Shown in pieces: positions 50,811 through 63,084 of a DNA stretch of 64,000 bases. The notes under the pieces were generated by a model that was not told where the DNA came from, did no database searches, and saw nothing but the letters and a program-made list of their open reading frames with translations. This DNA comes from Symsagittifera roscoffensis (Eukaryota > Xenacoelomorpha > Acoela > Convolutidae). Position 1 is the first letter of the stretch. Each line of letters opens with the position of its first letter. The stretch lies in the NCBI RefSeq assembly GCF_963678635.1, contig NC_087065.1, positions 30,260,252 to 30,324,251 of the forward strand, in the 5' to 3' direction. A program made the position numbers and the translations under genes.

Positions 50811-52950
50811 TAAAGCATCACAGAAACTTTTTCATTTAGATAATTAGAACTAAAGCGGCGAAAGTATTCCATTGAAAATTGCACTTATTAAAAAAAAATG
50901 TCCCAAAGTTATTAATATTATGACAAAAAAATTTTTTTTTAAAAAAGGTTTTGAACTTCGTAATCTGATAGCGCTATCTGTTGTTTTACATGTTTGAGCC
51001 GGTAGTTTTTGTCGCAAAAAGTAGTTTAAAATTATCATCTCAATGGAACAAAAAAATTACGGAAGAACATTATAACTTTTACTGAGACAATGGTTCATAG
51101 GGGTTTTGCAATTAACTTTGCGGTCATTAATGAAAAATCTGCTAAAGAAAAAACCCATATTAAAAATTAGATTTTGAATAATCAGATTTTGTTGTTTTGT
51201 TGGAAGGAAAACGACCAAAACATGAAAGAAATGAGAAATTATTCAAACTTTGTATTTTTTTTGCAAGCAATGAAGGAGACATGATACAATTTTTAATTGA
51301 AAAATTGTTGAAATTTCTTAGGAGACTTCAAATGGCGCATACTTGTTTAGATTTTCGTAACGAAAACAACGGAAAATTTGTTCTCGGAGTGGTTTTTTTT
51401 CTTCAGACAAATTTCGACTTTTTAACTTCCGTTTTTGACGAAGCTTTTTATATCATTCAAAAAGTATTGTTGATCTTAGCTCGAAATTGAACGTGAATTT
51501 TACCTGTGATCGTTTTTTAATTATGGGGGTTAAAGATATCCAATTTAGCCAATTTTGGACAGTTAACGCGCCATATAATTGCAGCTATAAACGCGTAAGC
51601 GGAGATTCAATCCGTATTAGAAATAGTTCCAAATTGGTTGAAGGAAGCTTATTTGCCATAAATGATTTGTTAGTAGGGGCAAAATTCATCACTTTGTTCT
51701 TCACAATTGCAAAAATCTTAAACTGAATAAAAAACTTTTTAATTTTTTTACATAAAATTTTCGTGTGTAGTTTTTCTTGTTATTACTGCTCTAATGACTT
51801 CAAAAGGCAGTCAAAACATTCAGAGCGTCGCTTTGATAGGAGCAACTTTGTTGTTCAGTCTTTCCTAACGAAAGTAACGGAATTTTTGTGCTGGGGGTGT
51901 TTTTTTTCTTCAATTAAACTTAGATTTTTTAATTAGCCCTTTTCGACGGAAGTTTTCTACATCTTTCGGAAAAAATTCTTGTACTGAGTTTAAATTTGAA
52001 CAAATCCTTCATCTGCGATCTTTTTGCAAATTTATGGGCGCTTGAAGATTGCCATTTTGGCCATTTTGGGACAATTAAGGCGCGATATTCTGCGCGTCAT
52101 TGATGCATAAGCGGAGATTTGTTCCGCCTTAAAGTTCATTTCAAATTGGTTGAAGGAAGCTTGTTTGCCAAATTGATTTCTCAACAGGAGCAAAATCTTT
52201 CACTTTAAATTTTATATGGCGTCTGGGTTGATGATTTTCAGAAAAATCTGAATTTTTTTTTTTTAATTTAATTTAAACTTTGTTACATCTGTTTTGTTTC
52301 ATGTTATTAGAGCTCAATAGACCTCAAATGGCAGTTGAAACATTCAGGACTTTGCCTTGATACGAGCAGTCTTGTTTCATTTGATTGCATATTATGCAAA
52401 ATTAACATTTCATCTGTTGTTGAAAAGAGAAAATTTGCTTGATCACTGAAGGAATTTTTTTGCCAAGTTGTTCGCTCTTTTTGTCTTCGATTTGAAATTG
52501 AACAAGCCTGCTTGTATCAGGGCGAACCCTTTTATGTTCCGACATACTTGCAAGGTCTATGGGGCAGTATTAACATGAAAAAATTTAATGTAATAAAAAA
52601 ACTAGAAAAAAAAGTATAACCTGTGATTTTTTTTAAAAAACAATTTCCCCACACATCATATAAAAATCAAAGTCTTAGGTTTTGCCCACAGTAACCAATC
52701 AAATATGGCAAATAAGCTTGCTTCAACCAACTTAGAACGGTTTCTAAAAATTTGTAAACCTCCGCTTACGCGTTAAAAGCGCGAAACTTATCGTTCTTTG
52801 ATTGTCCCAAATTGGCCAAAGCGGCAGGCTTTAAGATCCCATAACTGTACAAAAATGATCACCGGTGAATTTTTTTCTCAAATTCAAGCTCAAGACGAAA
52901 TTACCTTTCGAATGACATGAAAAAGTTTTTCAAAATTGGCTAGTTAAAAA
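50811..52950. repeat. Intronic repeat block, partly an inverted copy of 54.6-55.0 kb
   Basis: 51070-51420 is approximately the reverse complement of 54590-54890: GGTTTTGCAATT, AAAAATCTGCTAA, GATTTTGAATAATC, CAAACTTTG...TTTGCAAGCAAT, ATGATACAA, CAAATGGCGC and GTAACGAAA. 51820-52960 carries further phrases of the same family (TCAAATTGGTTGAAGGAAGC; GCGCGATAT; GGGCGAA-CCCT). ORFs in this stretch are shadows of repeats. Confidence 0.6.
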
Positions 52951-55900
52951 TTCGAAACTTGTCAGAAGAAAAAAAACCCAACCCGAGCACAAATCTTCCT
53001 TTACTTTCGTTACGAAATTGGAACAAAAAGGATATTTAGCTTGGAAATTAAAACTGAAGGCTTAAAACTAAGATTTTGGCGATTGATTTTCAGATTTCAA
53101 AATCTTAATGCAAGAAAAATTGAAGTTTTTTAATTCTAAAAGTTTTATTCAAATCAGTTAAACTCCATTTTGAATTGAAGATATCAAGTAGAGCCCATGC
53201 AAAAACCCTTGTCGAAACATGCAATTCTAATAAAACACTGCCAGGGATGAACGATAGTTTGACTTTTTAGTTTTCTGATATGAGGGTCATACGATCGAGC
53301 TCAAAGTGGAATTGATCCGATCTGAAAACAAAACCAAGACTCCACGTCGAAAACTAAAATCTAAACCCAATGTCGACACTTTGACAAACTAAAGCCAAAA
53401 TGCAGTCAAATTAAAGAAAAGGGATGTGCAAATGGTTTTAGACAAAGGTTCGTTAATCGATATCTCATGAATAAAACGTTACCTTTATGATTTTGCTCAT
53501 ACAACAAATGAAGTTTCTAGATACGCTTTTTTTACTCTTGTTAGTGATTTTTCTAGGTAGAATCCACATACAAATTCGCGTACATAAATTTCTATCAAAA
53601 TATTTGTAGTTATGAAATTCAGCGACGAAATTTTGTCCGTTGAACAAATGCTCAATAATTTGTTTGATCCCCTGAAGAATTTTTTTGCCGAACTGTTCGC
53701 ACTTATCATCTCCGATTTAAATCTGAACAAGACTGCTCGTATCAGGACGAAGCCCTAGATGTTCCGACAACTTATCAAGGTCTCTGGAGCAGTAAAAACA
53801 TAGAAAAATTAAGTGTAATTATTTAAAACTCAATAAAACTCTCGATATATAAAATAAATCTAAAATCTGAACTTTTTTTCAAAAATCATCTCCCCACACG
53901 CCACTTAAAGTTCAAAGTGATAGGTTTCGCACGTATTAACCAATCAATTATGGCGAATAAGTTTCCTCCAACCAAATTGGAATGATTTATCAGTCAGAAT
54001 AAATCCCTGCTTACGCGTTAATACCGCGATATATATCACGCGTTAATTGTCCCAAATTGGCCAAAAAGGCAATCTTTAAGCCCCCATAACTTTACGAAAA
54101 ATAATCACAAATGAAATATCTTTTCAATTTCAATCTCGGGAGTACAATACATTTTGATTGATTTTTAAAAACTTCGTCAAAATTGGCTCGTTAAAAAATT
54201 GAACTTTTAGTGAAGAAAAAAACCCACCCCCAGCACAAATACTTCGTTACTTTTGGTACGAAAGTCGGAACAACAAGACTGCTCGCATCAGGGCGAAGCC
54301 CTGATTGTTCCGACTGCCTTTTAAGGGGTCTATGGAGCAGTAATATAGTGTAATATACTGTAATATCATGATAAACGACCAATTTGGAACGATTTCTTAG
54401 ACGGATTAATTCTCCGCTCACGCGATAATAGAGCAAAATTTATCGCGCGTTAATATTCCCAAATTGGCCAAAACGGCAATCTTTAAACACTCATAACTTT
54501 TTTTAAATTTGAGCTCTAAACCACAAAATTTTTCGAAGGATATGAAAAACTTGTTCAAACTTGGCTAGTTAAAAATCGAAGTTTGTCTGAAGAAAAAAAA
54601 ACCACTTCGAGAACAAGTATTCCGTTACTTTCGTTACGAAATTCCGAACAATTAAGCGCCATTTTTGGAGTCTCACAAGAAAGCTCATCAGATTTTCCAT
54701 TAAGTTTTGTATCATGTCGCCTCTTATTGCTTGCAAAAAAGGCCAAAATTTAAATAATTTCTCATATCTTTCATGTTTTTGTCATTTTCGTTCCAATACA
54801 ACAACAGATTATTCAAAATCAAATTTTTAATATGAGTTTTTTCATTAGCAGATTTTTTATTAGCAACGACCGCAATTTGTTTGCAAAACCCTTATGATCA
54901 ATTTTCTCAGTAAAGGTTATAATGATCTTCCGTGCCCTTTTCCAGTATTTGTATATCTTACCTGTATCGTTCATAAAATCAATAAAAAATTATCAAATAC
55001 CGAAGAGTGCAATCGTATAGCCAAATTTTTTGTTCCACTGAGACGATATCATTCAACTAAGTTTTTTGCGACCAGAATTACTCACTCAAATATGTGAACC
55101 AAAAAAAAAGCACTAACAGATCACGAAGTTCAATATGTGATTTTTGTCATAATTTGTACTAACTTTGGGACAATTTTTTCCTGTTTTATGCAATTTTCAT
55201 GAAACTTGTCAGAAGAAAAAAACCCACCCCGAGCACAAATCTTCCTTTACTTTTGTTACGAAAATTGGAACAAAAAGGAGATTTAGCGTGGAAAATAAAA
55301 CTGAAGGCTTAAAACTAAACTTTTGGCGATTCATTTTCAGATTTCAAAATCTTAATGCAAGAAAAATTGAAGTTTTTTTAATTCTAAAAATTTTATTCAA
55401 ATCAATTAAACTCCATTTTAATTGAAAATATCAAGAAGAGCCCATGCAAAAACCCTTGTCAAAACATGCAATTCTAGTAAAAGACTGCGAGGGATGAACG
55501 ATAGTTTGACTTTTTAGTTTTCTGATATGAGGGTCATACGATCGAGCTCAAAGTGGAATTGATCCGATCTGAAAACAAAACCAAGACTGCACGTCGAAAA
55601 CTAAAATCTAAACCCAATGTCGACACTTTGTCAAACTAAAGCCAAAATGCAGTCAAATTAAAGAAAAGGGCTGTACAGATGGTCTTAGACGAAGGTTCGT
55701 TAATCGATATCTCATGAATAAAAGGTTACCTTTATGATTCTGCTCATACAACAAATGAAGTTTCTAGATACGCTTTTTTTACTCTTGTTAGTGATTTTTC
55801 TAGGTAGAATCCACATACAAATTCGCGTACATAAATTTCTATCAAAAAATTTGTAGTTATGAAATCCAGCGACGAAATTTTGTCCGTTGAACAAATGCTC

Positions 55901-57800
55901 AATAATTTGATTGATCCCTTGAAGAACTTTTTTGCCGAACTGTTCGCACTTATCATCTCCGATTTAAAACTGAACAAGACTGCTTGTATCAGGACGAGGC
56001 CCTAGATGTTCCGACAACCTTTCAAGGTCTCTGGAGCAGTAATAACATGAAAAAATTAAGTGTAATTATTTAAAACTCAATAAAACTCTCGATATATAAA
56101 ATAAATCTAAAATCTGAACTTTTTTCAAAAAGCATCCCCCCCACACGCCACTTAAAGTTCAAAGTGATAGGTTTCGCACGTATTAACCAATCAATTATGG
56201 CAAAAAAAGTTTTCTCAAACCAAATTGGATTGATTTATGAGACAGAAAAATCCCTGCTTACGCGTTAATACCGCGAAATATATCACGCGTTAATTGTCCC
56301 AAATTGGCCAAAAAGGCAATCTTTAAGACCCCATAACTTTATGAAAAATAACCACAAATGAAATATCTTTTCAAAATCAATCTCGGGACTACAATACTTT
56401 TTGAGTGATTTTTAAAAACTCCGTCAAAAATGGCTAGTTAAAAAATTGAACTTTAAGTGAAGAAAAAAACCCACCCCCAGCACAAATACTCCGTTACTTT
56501 AGGTACGAAAGTCGCAACAACAAGACTGCTGACTGTTCCGACTGCCTTTTAAGGTCTATGGAGCAGTAATATTTTGTAATATACTGTAATATCATGATAA
56601 ACGACCAATTTGGAACGATTTCTTAGATGTATTAATTCTCCGCTCACGCGATAATAGAGCAAAATATATCGCGCCTTAATATCCCAAATTGGCCAAAGTG
56701 GTAATCTTTAAACACTCATAACTTTTTTAAATTTGAGCTCTGGACCACAAAATTTTTCGAATGATATGAAAAACTTCGTCAAACTTGGCTTGTTAAAAAT
56801 CGAAATTTGTCTGAAGAAAAAAAAACCACTTCGAGAACAAATATTCCGTTACTTTCGTTACGAAATAATGAACAATTATGCGCCATTTTTGGAGTCTCTT
56901 AAGAAAGTTCATCAGATTTTCCATTAAGTTTTGTATCATGTCGCCTCTTATTGCTTGCAAAAAAGGCCAAAATTTAAATAATTTCTCATATCTTTCATGT
57001 TTTTGTCATTTTCGTTCCAATACAACAACAGATTATTCAAAATCAAATTTTTAATATGAGTTTTTTCATTAGCAGATTTTTCATTAGCAACGACCGCAAT
57101 TTTTTTTGCAAAACCCCTATGATCAATTTTCTCAGTAAAAGCTATAATGATCTTCCGTGCCCTTTTCCAGTATTTGTATATTTTACCTGTATCGTTCATA
57201 AAATCAATAAAAAATTATTAAATACCGAAGAGTGCACTCGTATAACCAAATTTTTTTGTTCCACTGAGACGATGTCATTCAACTAAATTTTTTGCGACCA
57301 GAATTACTCACTCAAATATGTGAACCAAAAAAAAGCACTAACAGATCACGAAATTCGATATGTGATTTTTGTCATAATTTGTACTAACTTTGGGACAATT
57401 TTTTCCTGTTTTATGCAATTTTCATGAAACTTGTCAGAAGAAAAAAACCCAACCCGAGCACAAATCTTCCTTTACTTTCGTTACGAAAATCGGAACAAAA
57501 AGGATATTTAGCGTGGAAAATAAAACTGTTGGCTTAAAACTAAACTTTTGGCGATTGATTTTCAGATTTCAAACTCTTAATGCAAGAAAAATTGAAGTTT
57601 TTTAATTCCAAAAATTTTGTTCAAAGCAGTTAAACTCCATTTTGAATTGAAGATATCAAGTAGAGCCTATGCAAAAACCCTTGTCGAAGCATGCAATTCT
57701 AAAAAAAACACAAACTAAAGCCAAAATGCAGTCAAAGGTTCGTTAATCGATATCTTATGAATAAAACGTTACCTTTATGATTTTGCTCATACAACAAATG
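52951..57800 (+). repeat. About 2.2-kb tandem duplication, two full units and a partial third
   Basis: The phrase AACTTGTCAGAAGAAAAAAA, followed by CCCGAGCACAAATCTTCC, occurs at about 52955, 55203 and 57427, giving periods near 2.25 and 2.22 kb. Within the units, matching blocks include AGTTTGACTTTTTAGTTTTC (53250, 55503), the GAAGTTTCTAGATACGC block (53510, 55759), AAGCCCTAGATG (53745; AGGCCC variant at 55996) and the TTTTTCATTAGCAGATTTTT block (54838, 57060). Minus-strand ORFs at 53465, 53497, 55712 and 55744 are the same repeated segment and are not supported as genes. Confidence 0.85.
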
Positions 57801-58008
57801 AAGTTTCTACAGACTATGAAATCAACCGCCAAAAAAATGATGATGCAAAAATAGATTAGAAAAATTAATCATGAGGCTGATTTTTGTAGTTCGTTACTGA
57901 GAACGTCATGCTTAAATTTTTCAAACTGCATAATTGCAGCGTTCTCCGAAATTCCTGTTTAAATGTTTCTCGTTTAAAATTACTGTTTGGTGGAAACACG
58001 GTACAGGT
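57801..58008. other. Intron sequence, no feature
   Basis: AT-rich sequence between the tandem array and the MITE before the next exon; nothing recognised. Confidence 0.35.
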
Positions 58009-58009
58009 G

Positions 58010-58240
58010 TATTTTTCCTGGTTCAAGTTTTTTCACGGTGAAAATTACTTTCTGGAGTATTGTTTTCGGGTGCACACTCCTCCTCAATATTAGTTTAGAT
58101 TGGCACTGAATTTTAAGGTCAGTCAGCCTAAAATGGATATCTTAAAATAGTACAAAGTGGAGAACCTTTGGGTCGGCAGGGGGTCGCATCCCTGAGGGGA
58201 AGGCTTCCATCCTTCCCCTCCCCCGCCCCAAGTCCGCTAC
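58010..58240 (+). mobile_element. hAT-like MITE abutting the receptor's 3' splice site
   Basis: It shares with the 40331-40763 copy the string CCTAAAATGGATATCTTAAA, then CCTTTGGGTCGGCAGGGGGT, then a C-rich block and a terminal CGCCCCAAGTCCGCTAC (compare CCCCTAAATCCGCTCCTG). Its end lies eight bases before exon 58249. The left end is decayed and cannot be placed precisely. Confidence 0.65.
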
Positions 58241-58248
58241 TATTTTAG

Positions 58249-58420
58249 GGATTACGACTGTGCTGACAATGTTGACGCTGGCTTCTGAGAGCACGAACAA
58301 ATACGACAAGAACATCAGCAACACCATCAACGCCATCAACATCTATGTCTGGGTTTGTTTCGCTTTCGTCATCCTCGCCATGGTCGAGTTCGCCCTATCC
58401 GACTACTTTAACAAACCCAG
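58249..58420 (+). CDS. Cys-loop anion channel, exon with M2 and M3
   Basis: The acceptor TATTTTAG ends at 58248. The first two bases (GG) complete the Gly codon begun at 42353, giving the uninterrupted pore-lining string SIGITTVLTMLTLASES, with Thr at 6' and Leu at 9' (channel gate). A short extracellular loop (TNKYDKNISNTINAIN) leads into M3, IYVWVCFAFVILAMVEFALS, followed by DYFNKP and donor CCAG/GTTAAT. The exon is 172 nt and leaves in phase 2. The M3-M4 loop and M4 must lie beyond 58420 and are not found before 64000. Two exons of 172 nt each and matching phases make the gene model firm. Confidence 0.95.
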
Positions 58421-58860
58421 GTTAATATCAAGTCCAATCCAACAACTACTACCAGCGGCCACCAGCGGCCACCAGCGGCCATGGTCGAGTTGCATCTGTT
58501 TCACAAAATCCTAAAAGTCCTAGAGGAAGTGTGACCGTATATGGAGAAATATTATACATATGCAATGCTATGGTATCTGTTTTTAACTTTTTAGTGCATT
58601 TGATAGATGAAATCGTTACTCTAAATAATTTTTGGATTTGTTTGAAATCGAGATCAATCTTAATATAACTTCCGTGTAGTTGGTTGTTGATATACTGGTG
58701 AAACTGGTTGATAGAGAAACAATATGCATATCTGGTAATGGTTTTAAATGTTTTCTTTGTTGATTATTTTTAGGACATAATTTTGAGAAAAATGGGAGTT
58801 ATTTATTTAAAGATGTTTTATTCAGTTTCGTTAATTATCTTTTACTTGCAATTTACTATT
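58421..58860. repeat. Start of the next receptor intron with a 10-bp triplet repeat
   Basis: Just after the donor, ACCAGCGGCC is repeated three times (58450-58480) and is followed by CATGGTCGAGTTGC, which resembles the exon phrase CCATGGTCGAGTTCGCC at 58379-58395, suggesting a small local duplication of exon sequence. The remainder is AT-rich with nothing recognised. Confidence 0.6.
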
Positions 58861-58867
58861 TAAGATA

Positions 58868-59215
58868 TTTATAGCTGGGATCTGTTAACTAATAAATGGG
58901 ACTCCGACTTTGTTATCTTTAATACCTGATGTAAAATATTTGTTTCCAAAATTTCAGTAGGAATTTGCTGTCCATTATTCGTGTTGGTAGAAAGAATATT
59001 TAGGTTTTCCGTAATTTGTTAAACTTGTACCTTGTGCAGTGGCTAGCTTACTAGATTCTTTTTTGAAAATGAAACGTTGGGTGTAGATTTTGGATTTCAT
59101 TCCATGTAGGGATGCTGATAATGTTTGATTTTGCGCCGGAGTCGATTAAGAAATAATTTTCAAGATCTGGTGGTTGAATTTTCTTAGGCTTTCTAAAGAT
59201 AGTGGGAAAAATCAA
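58868..59215 (-). pseudogene. Retroviral-type aspartic protease remnant of the same LTR family
   Basis: Read on the minus strand from about 59212, the frame gives KPKKIQPPDLENYFLIDSG and then AKSNIISIPTWNEIQNL, with the catalytic DSGA of retropepsins in a typical hydrophobic setting (FLIDSGA). After a stop it continues LATAQGTSLTNYGKPKYSFY, the expected second half with its ATAxG strand. Stops interrupt it. It follows the Gag/zinc-knuckle remnant on the same strand, so it supplies a view of the protease missing from the 15-30 kb element. Confidence 0.8.
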
Positions 59216-60425
59216 AAAAAAATTGGTGGTGGTAATTTATTAATTGTGTTCTGTTATTCATTATTCATACATGAGTTATTTTCTTTTAAATGTGGAGTCT
59301 ATTTTGTAGTAGCTTGATTATGACTCAATTTTTGAAGATTTAAATTGATAAAATCACTTTGGTAACAATTCGGTTCGCATGGTGTTTCATATTCATATTC
59401 TATTTTAAGCATGTTTTAACTTCGTGTGTTTTCGGTACAGCTTTCGTCATCTGTGTTTTCGTTTTTTATTTTTGGTTCTGAAGTTTCTGTTTTGTCAATA
59501 CCTGAAGGACTGTTTTTTTGTAGATTGTACTTGATTGATTTGTCTTCAATGTTTCGGTGTTCTATTTCTGTAGTTTTGTTTTTGCTTGTTTGGATAATGA
59601 GACTTACTTCGATGTGGTGACTGAGAAGGACTTTGAATCTGGTTCGATAATTGTTGTTTCTTTTTCTAGAATAAAAACGGGATCTAATATTATAATTACT
59701 ATAATATGGTCTGTTGTTAGCTTAGTTTTGTGGTCTATTATTCCATCAATTTCGAGTTCAGTTGTTTGAAATGTTTTGATTACGAATAAATGAGTCGTTT
59801 CAATTTCGATTATTAAAGAGTTTCTTGAACGGTCTTTAGAATAGTATCTTTTCCGGGAGTTGGAATTTGAACGAGTTCTATTAAAGCTTAAAAAATACTT
59901 CTATTTGAGTTCGATCCAGAGTAACTATTTCGATACTGATCATTTTGACTGTTATATTTTCTATTTGATCTGCTATATCCATTTTGTGATTAGTTTTGTG
60001 AACTTCGTCGATCAGGTGATTTTCAGCAAAAAAATATTTGAGATGATCTGTTATCGCTATATCTGTTTGGGAGTGATTTTCCTGAGCTATTATCGTTTTG
60101 GATGATTTTATTCGGGAATTTCTGATCTTTTTTCAAGATTATAAGATTTGATTGGCTCCTTGTGCTCTGGTGGTATATTTAACTTGTCTTGTTGTTTTTG
60201 TCTGCACTCAGCAATGCTATGCTGAGTTTTTTTGTGCTATTTCATTGTCACTTTCTTGGATATTATTAATATGTGAAGTTGTTGTGTGGACAGTATTTTT
60301 GTTTTGTAGTTTTAATTTTTTTTGTTTACTCTAGTTTTATTGTGATCTAGGATTGTTCTATTTTATCTACTATTTCTCGGAAATCTTTAACAAGTGCTAG
60401 GATTGATAACGGATGTCATCCTCTC
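59216..60425 (-). pseudogene. Gag tail and nucleocapsid remnant on the minus strand
   Basis: Read on the minus strand near 60300-60180, broken frames give HINNIQESDNEIAQKN and HSIAECRQKQQD, matching the Gag tail and second half of the zinc knuckle of the 15-30 kb element; the first CxxC pair is lost. At the position of that element's TGA this copy has ACT. The plus strand is T/G-rich here, the mirror of the G-poor coding strand. Plus-strand ORFs in 59426-60334 are shadows. Confidence 0.7.
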
Positions 60426-61990
60426 TTATTTCATTTTTTTGTAATTGTGTGTTAAAGTCATCATTGAAATATCTGTTTTTTTTTTAGTTTTTTTTATAAT
60501 GATTTGTATTGAGAAAATGAATTTACGTACTAGAGTTTCTATTCTTACGGCGAATTGATTTATTGTTTTGTTCCGGAGTCTACAAATTTCGTTGCACAAA
60601 ACTCTTTGATGTTGTTTGTTTATTTCACAGTCGAACATTTTTGAAAGTTAGTTTGTAAATTGTTTCCAATCGGACTTAATTTTTTTTAGTTATGTATTAA
60701 TGCTGTGCGTCTATGTATCCAATTTTGATGTAAATATGTGTTTATTGGTTCTGAACCTACTTTATGATTAAATTTGCGGTAACAGCACTCAAATAGTCTT
60801 CTAATGAGCAGTCAGTATCTGTTCCCGTAAAAAGCATCAATGGTTTATTGGGTGATATAGATGAGCCACCCATGAGTCATTTGTAGTATTTCTGTTGTGT
60901 TTGGTGTTTGTGTAAATCTTGTGAGTTGATTTTTGGTAATTTTGTCAGTAGTAAGGGGATGGGATCTTGTTTCTCATTGATTCGGGTTGATAACTTTGAT
61001 TGTTTTTTGTATGGTTTTTGGTTGTATATTATAATTTGGCTGTACCTGATTTTGCCTTGAAATTTTTGTCTTTGTGGTTGGCGTGCTTGTTGAGTGTTCA
61101 TGCAGGGTTCAAAAAAATCTGGTTGAAAACTATCATCTGGCTGATTTATGTTCTTCCGCTGATTTTTTCGATAGGTATTATTATCTTGTTGTTGTTTATG
61201 ATAGAAGTAACCTTCATCTTTAGAATAGTGTGGTTGGCTTCATGTGAACTGCTTGTCAGCGAATTTTTGTTTTTGTTGAAAAATTGGGTAACTTTCAGTG
61301 TGGCTTGTCGGAGTTTTCGTTTATCCTTAAAATTGCTGATTGAGATATTGCATTTGGTCTTTGTCAAGTAAAGTGATATTTCTCGGGTTCAATTTGTGTC
61401 TGAAAATTGCTAAAATTATTTTTTTTGAAAAAGTCATAATTACGATAAAAAAATATTGCTGTTTGTTTGTTTTTGTTTAATAGGGTGCCGTGTTTTGGTT
61501 TTTGGTTTTTAATGTGTTTGATAATCCATGTGCGTGTTTTTGGGGATAACAGATGGTTTACCTGTTGATTATAATTTTGTTTGTTGAAAGGAGTTTTTTT
61601 TATTTGGTTTTTGTAAGTGCTGGGTGAATAGGGGAAATAGTTTGCTGTTTTGGTGTAGGTAGTTTTTCAACTATTTCTTCATTGAGGAAATGTGATGGAG
61701 TTTGTATGACTTGTTGTGACAAATTTCTAGTTCCAATAGGGGTTTCTTGTGTATTTATGAATGTTGAATTTAAGCTGCATTTGCTCATTCTATCAGTAAA
61801 AACTGTTTTAAAATTCAAATGTGTAGTGTCAGTTGTGACTGGAGTTACTCCCAATTAGTCTTGTTATACAGAAAGAGTAGCGAGAGCTGTACTTGAAAAA
61901 TTACTTGGGATATTAGAAAATAATATATGAGACCATTATGGGTCCTATATATATTCTGTTTTGTCTGCTTATACTGTTTCATTTTACATT
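60426..61990 (-). pseudogene. Decayed gag of the same LTR family, minus strand
   Basis: Collinear matches to the Gag at 17355-19745, read leftwards. At 61985-61850 there is a stop-broken WSH...PSNFSS-like stretch. At 61854-61600 are GTRNLSQQVIQTPSHFLNEE and QQTISPIHP. At about 61330-61280 is RQATLKVTQFFNKNKNS. At 60638-60540 are MFDCEINKQHQRVLCNEICR and QFAVRIETLVRK. Numerous stops and indels. The copy therefore spans gag to protease (about 61990 to 58868). Confidence 0.85.
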
Positions 61991-63080
61991 TGTGGAAATA
62001 ACTTAGAAGAAAAGGTTACAAAACTATTATTCCACAATCTGAAATAAGAAAAGCGGATAAATTCAGAAAACCCCTTGAGTTATTAGAAATTTTCATCAAG
62101 TTTTTAGAAGAAATTTAATGTGAACTCTAATACAAAGTGAACTCTAGTACAAAAAGACATACAGGATAAAAAAAATTTTTAAACTTCCCAAACGCACCCA
62201 TTTTGATTAAAGTAGTTTGCAAGGACTGTCTCATATGGCAACTAAATAAACCTTTTCCACCTAAAAGACAATAAAGTACAGAGTTTATAACTTAATCACA
62301 GAGTGTCATTTAATACACTCCTGTGAAGAAAAGTCATTCATTAAGGTCATTGTAGACGAACTTACATAAAACGTTGCACTAATACCTGTACCACAGATAA
62401 TTGCGGTGGAAATACAAACAATGTCTCATTTATTTCCATAATAAAAACATAGCTTTGAATGATGGAAAAAAATCATTTGCAAAAGTCGGATTTGCTCTTT
62501 GTGATTTTTGATGTTGTATGATTTTGATATTATCTGTGGAAACTTCCTAGAAATCTAAATCTATATCATCTATTTGTATTCGGTGTGGTGGTTGATTTGA
62601 TGATTGTGGTATGGAAAAAAGTAGAATTTCAGAAAACCTCCTGAATAATTAGATACATTCATCAAATTCTTGGTAGAAATTTAAAGTGAACTCAGGAACA
62701 AGAGGACATACGGGATCTGAAAAAAACGTACACAAAATTTTTAATTCCCAAACGCACCCATTTTGATTAAAACACTTTGCAAGGACTGTCTCAAATGGCA
62801 ATTAAATAAACCGTTTCCACCTAAAACCTAATCAAGGACAAAATCTATAACTTAACCACATAATCTCATTTAAAACAAAACGCCCTTTATGACCATCCTG
62901 TGAGGGAATTTCATTCATCAAGGTCATTGTAGACAAACTTACACAATACGTTGCACTAATACATGTACCACACCGCAACACTGTATGAAGTTTAACCGAA
63001 AAACTGTTTCAGACAATGGATCTGAATGATGGATATTAATGATGAAGTAATCACATAAGGTCATTTATCTAAAATAAATT
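61991..63080. repeat. Two diverged direct repeats (about 380 bp each), possible decayed LTRs
   Basis: 62050-62400 and 62622-62990 share, in order, TTCAGAAAACC, TTTAGAAGAAATTT-like, CCCAAACGCACCCATTTTGATTAA, TTTGCAAGGACTGTCTCA, AATAAACC-TTTCCACCTAAA, TCA-TAAGGTCATTGTAGAC and TTGCACTAATAC-TGTACCAC. A third copy begins at about 63858 (AGGATTTCAGAATATTCC...TTAGATACATTCATCAA). The second and third flank the integrase remnant, so LTR identity is plausible but unproven. Confidence 0.65.
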
Positions 63081-63084
63081 ACAA

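Noticed and set aside
53465-55977. Pairs of nearly identical 60-77-codon minus-strand ORFs
   Set aside because: The similarity follows from the 2.2-kb tandem duplication; there is no independent evidence of coding.
59426-61371. Plus-strand hydrophobic ORFs suggesting a membrane protein gene
   Set aside because: They are antisense to the decayed gag; the T/G-rich strand produces Phe, Leu, Val and Trp codons by composition.
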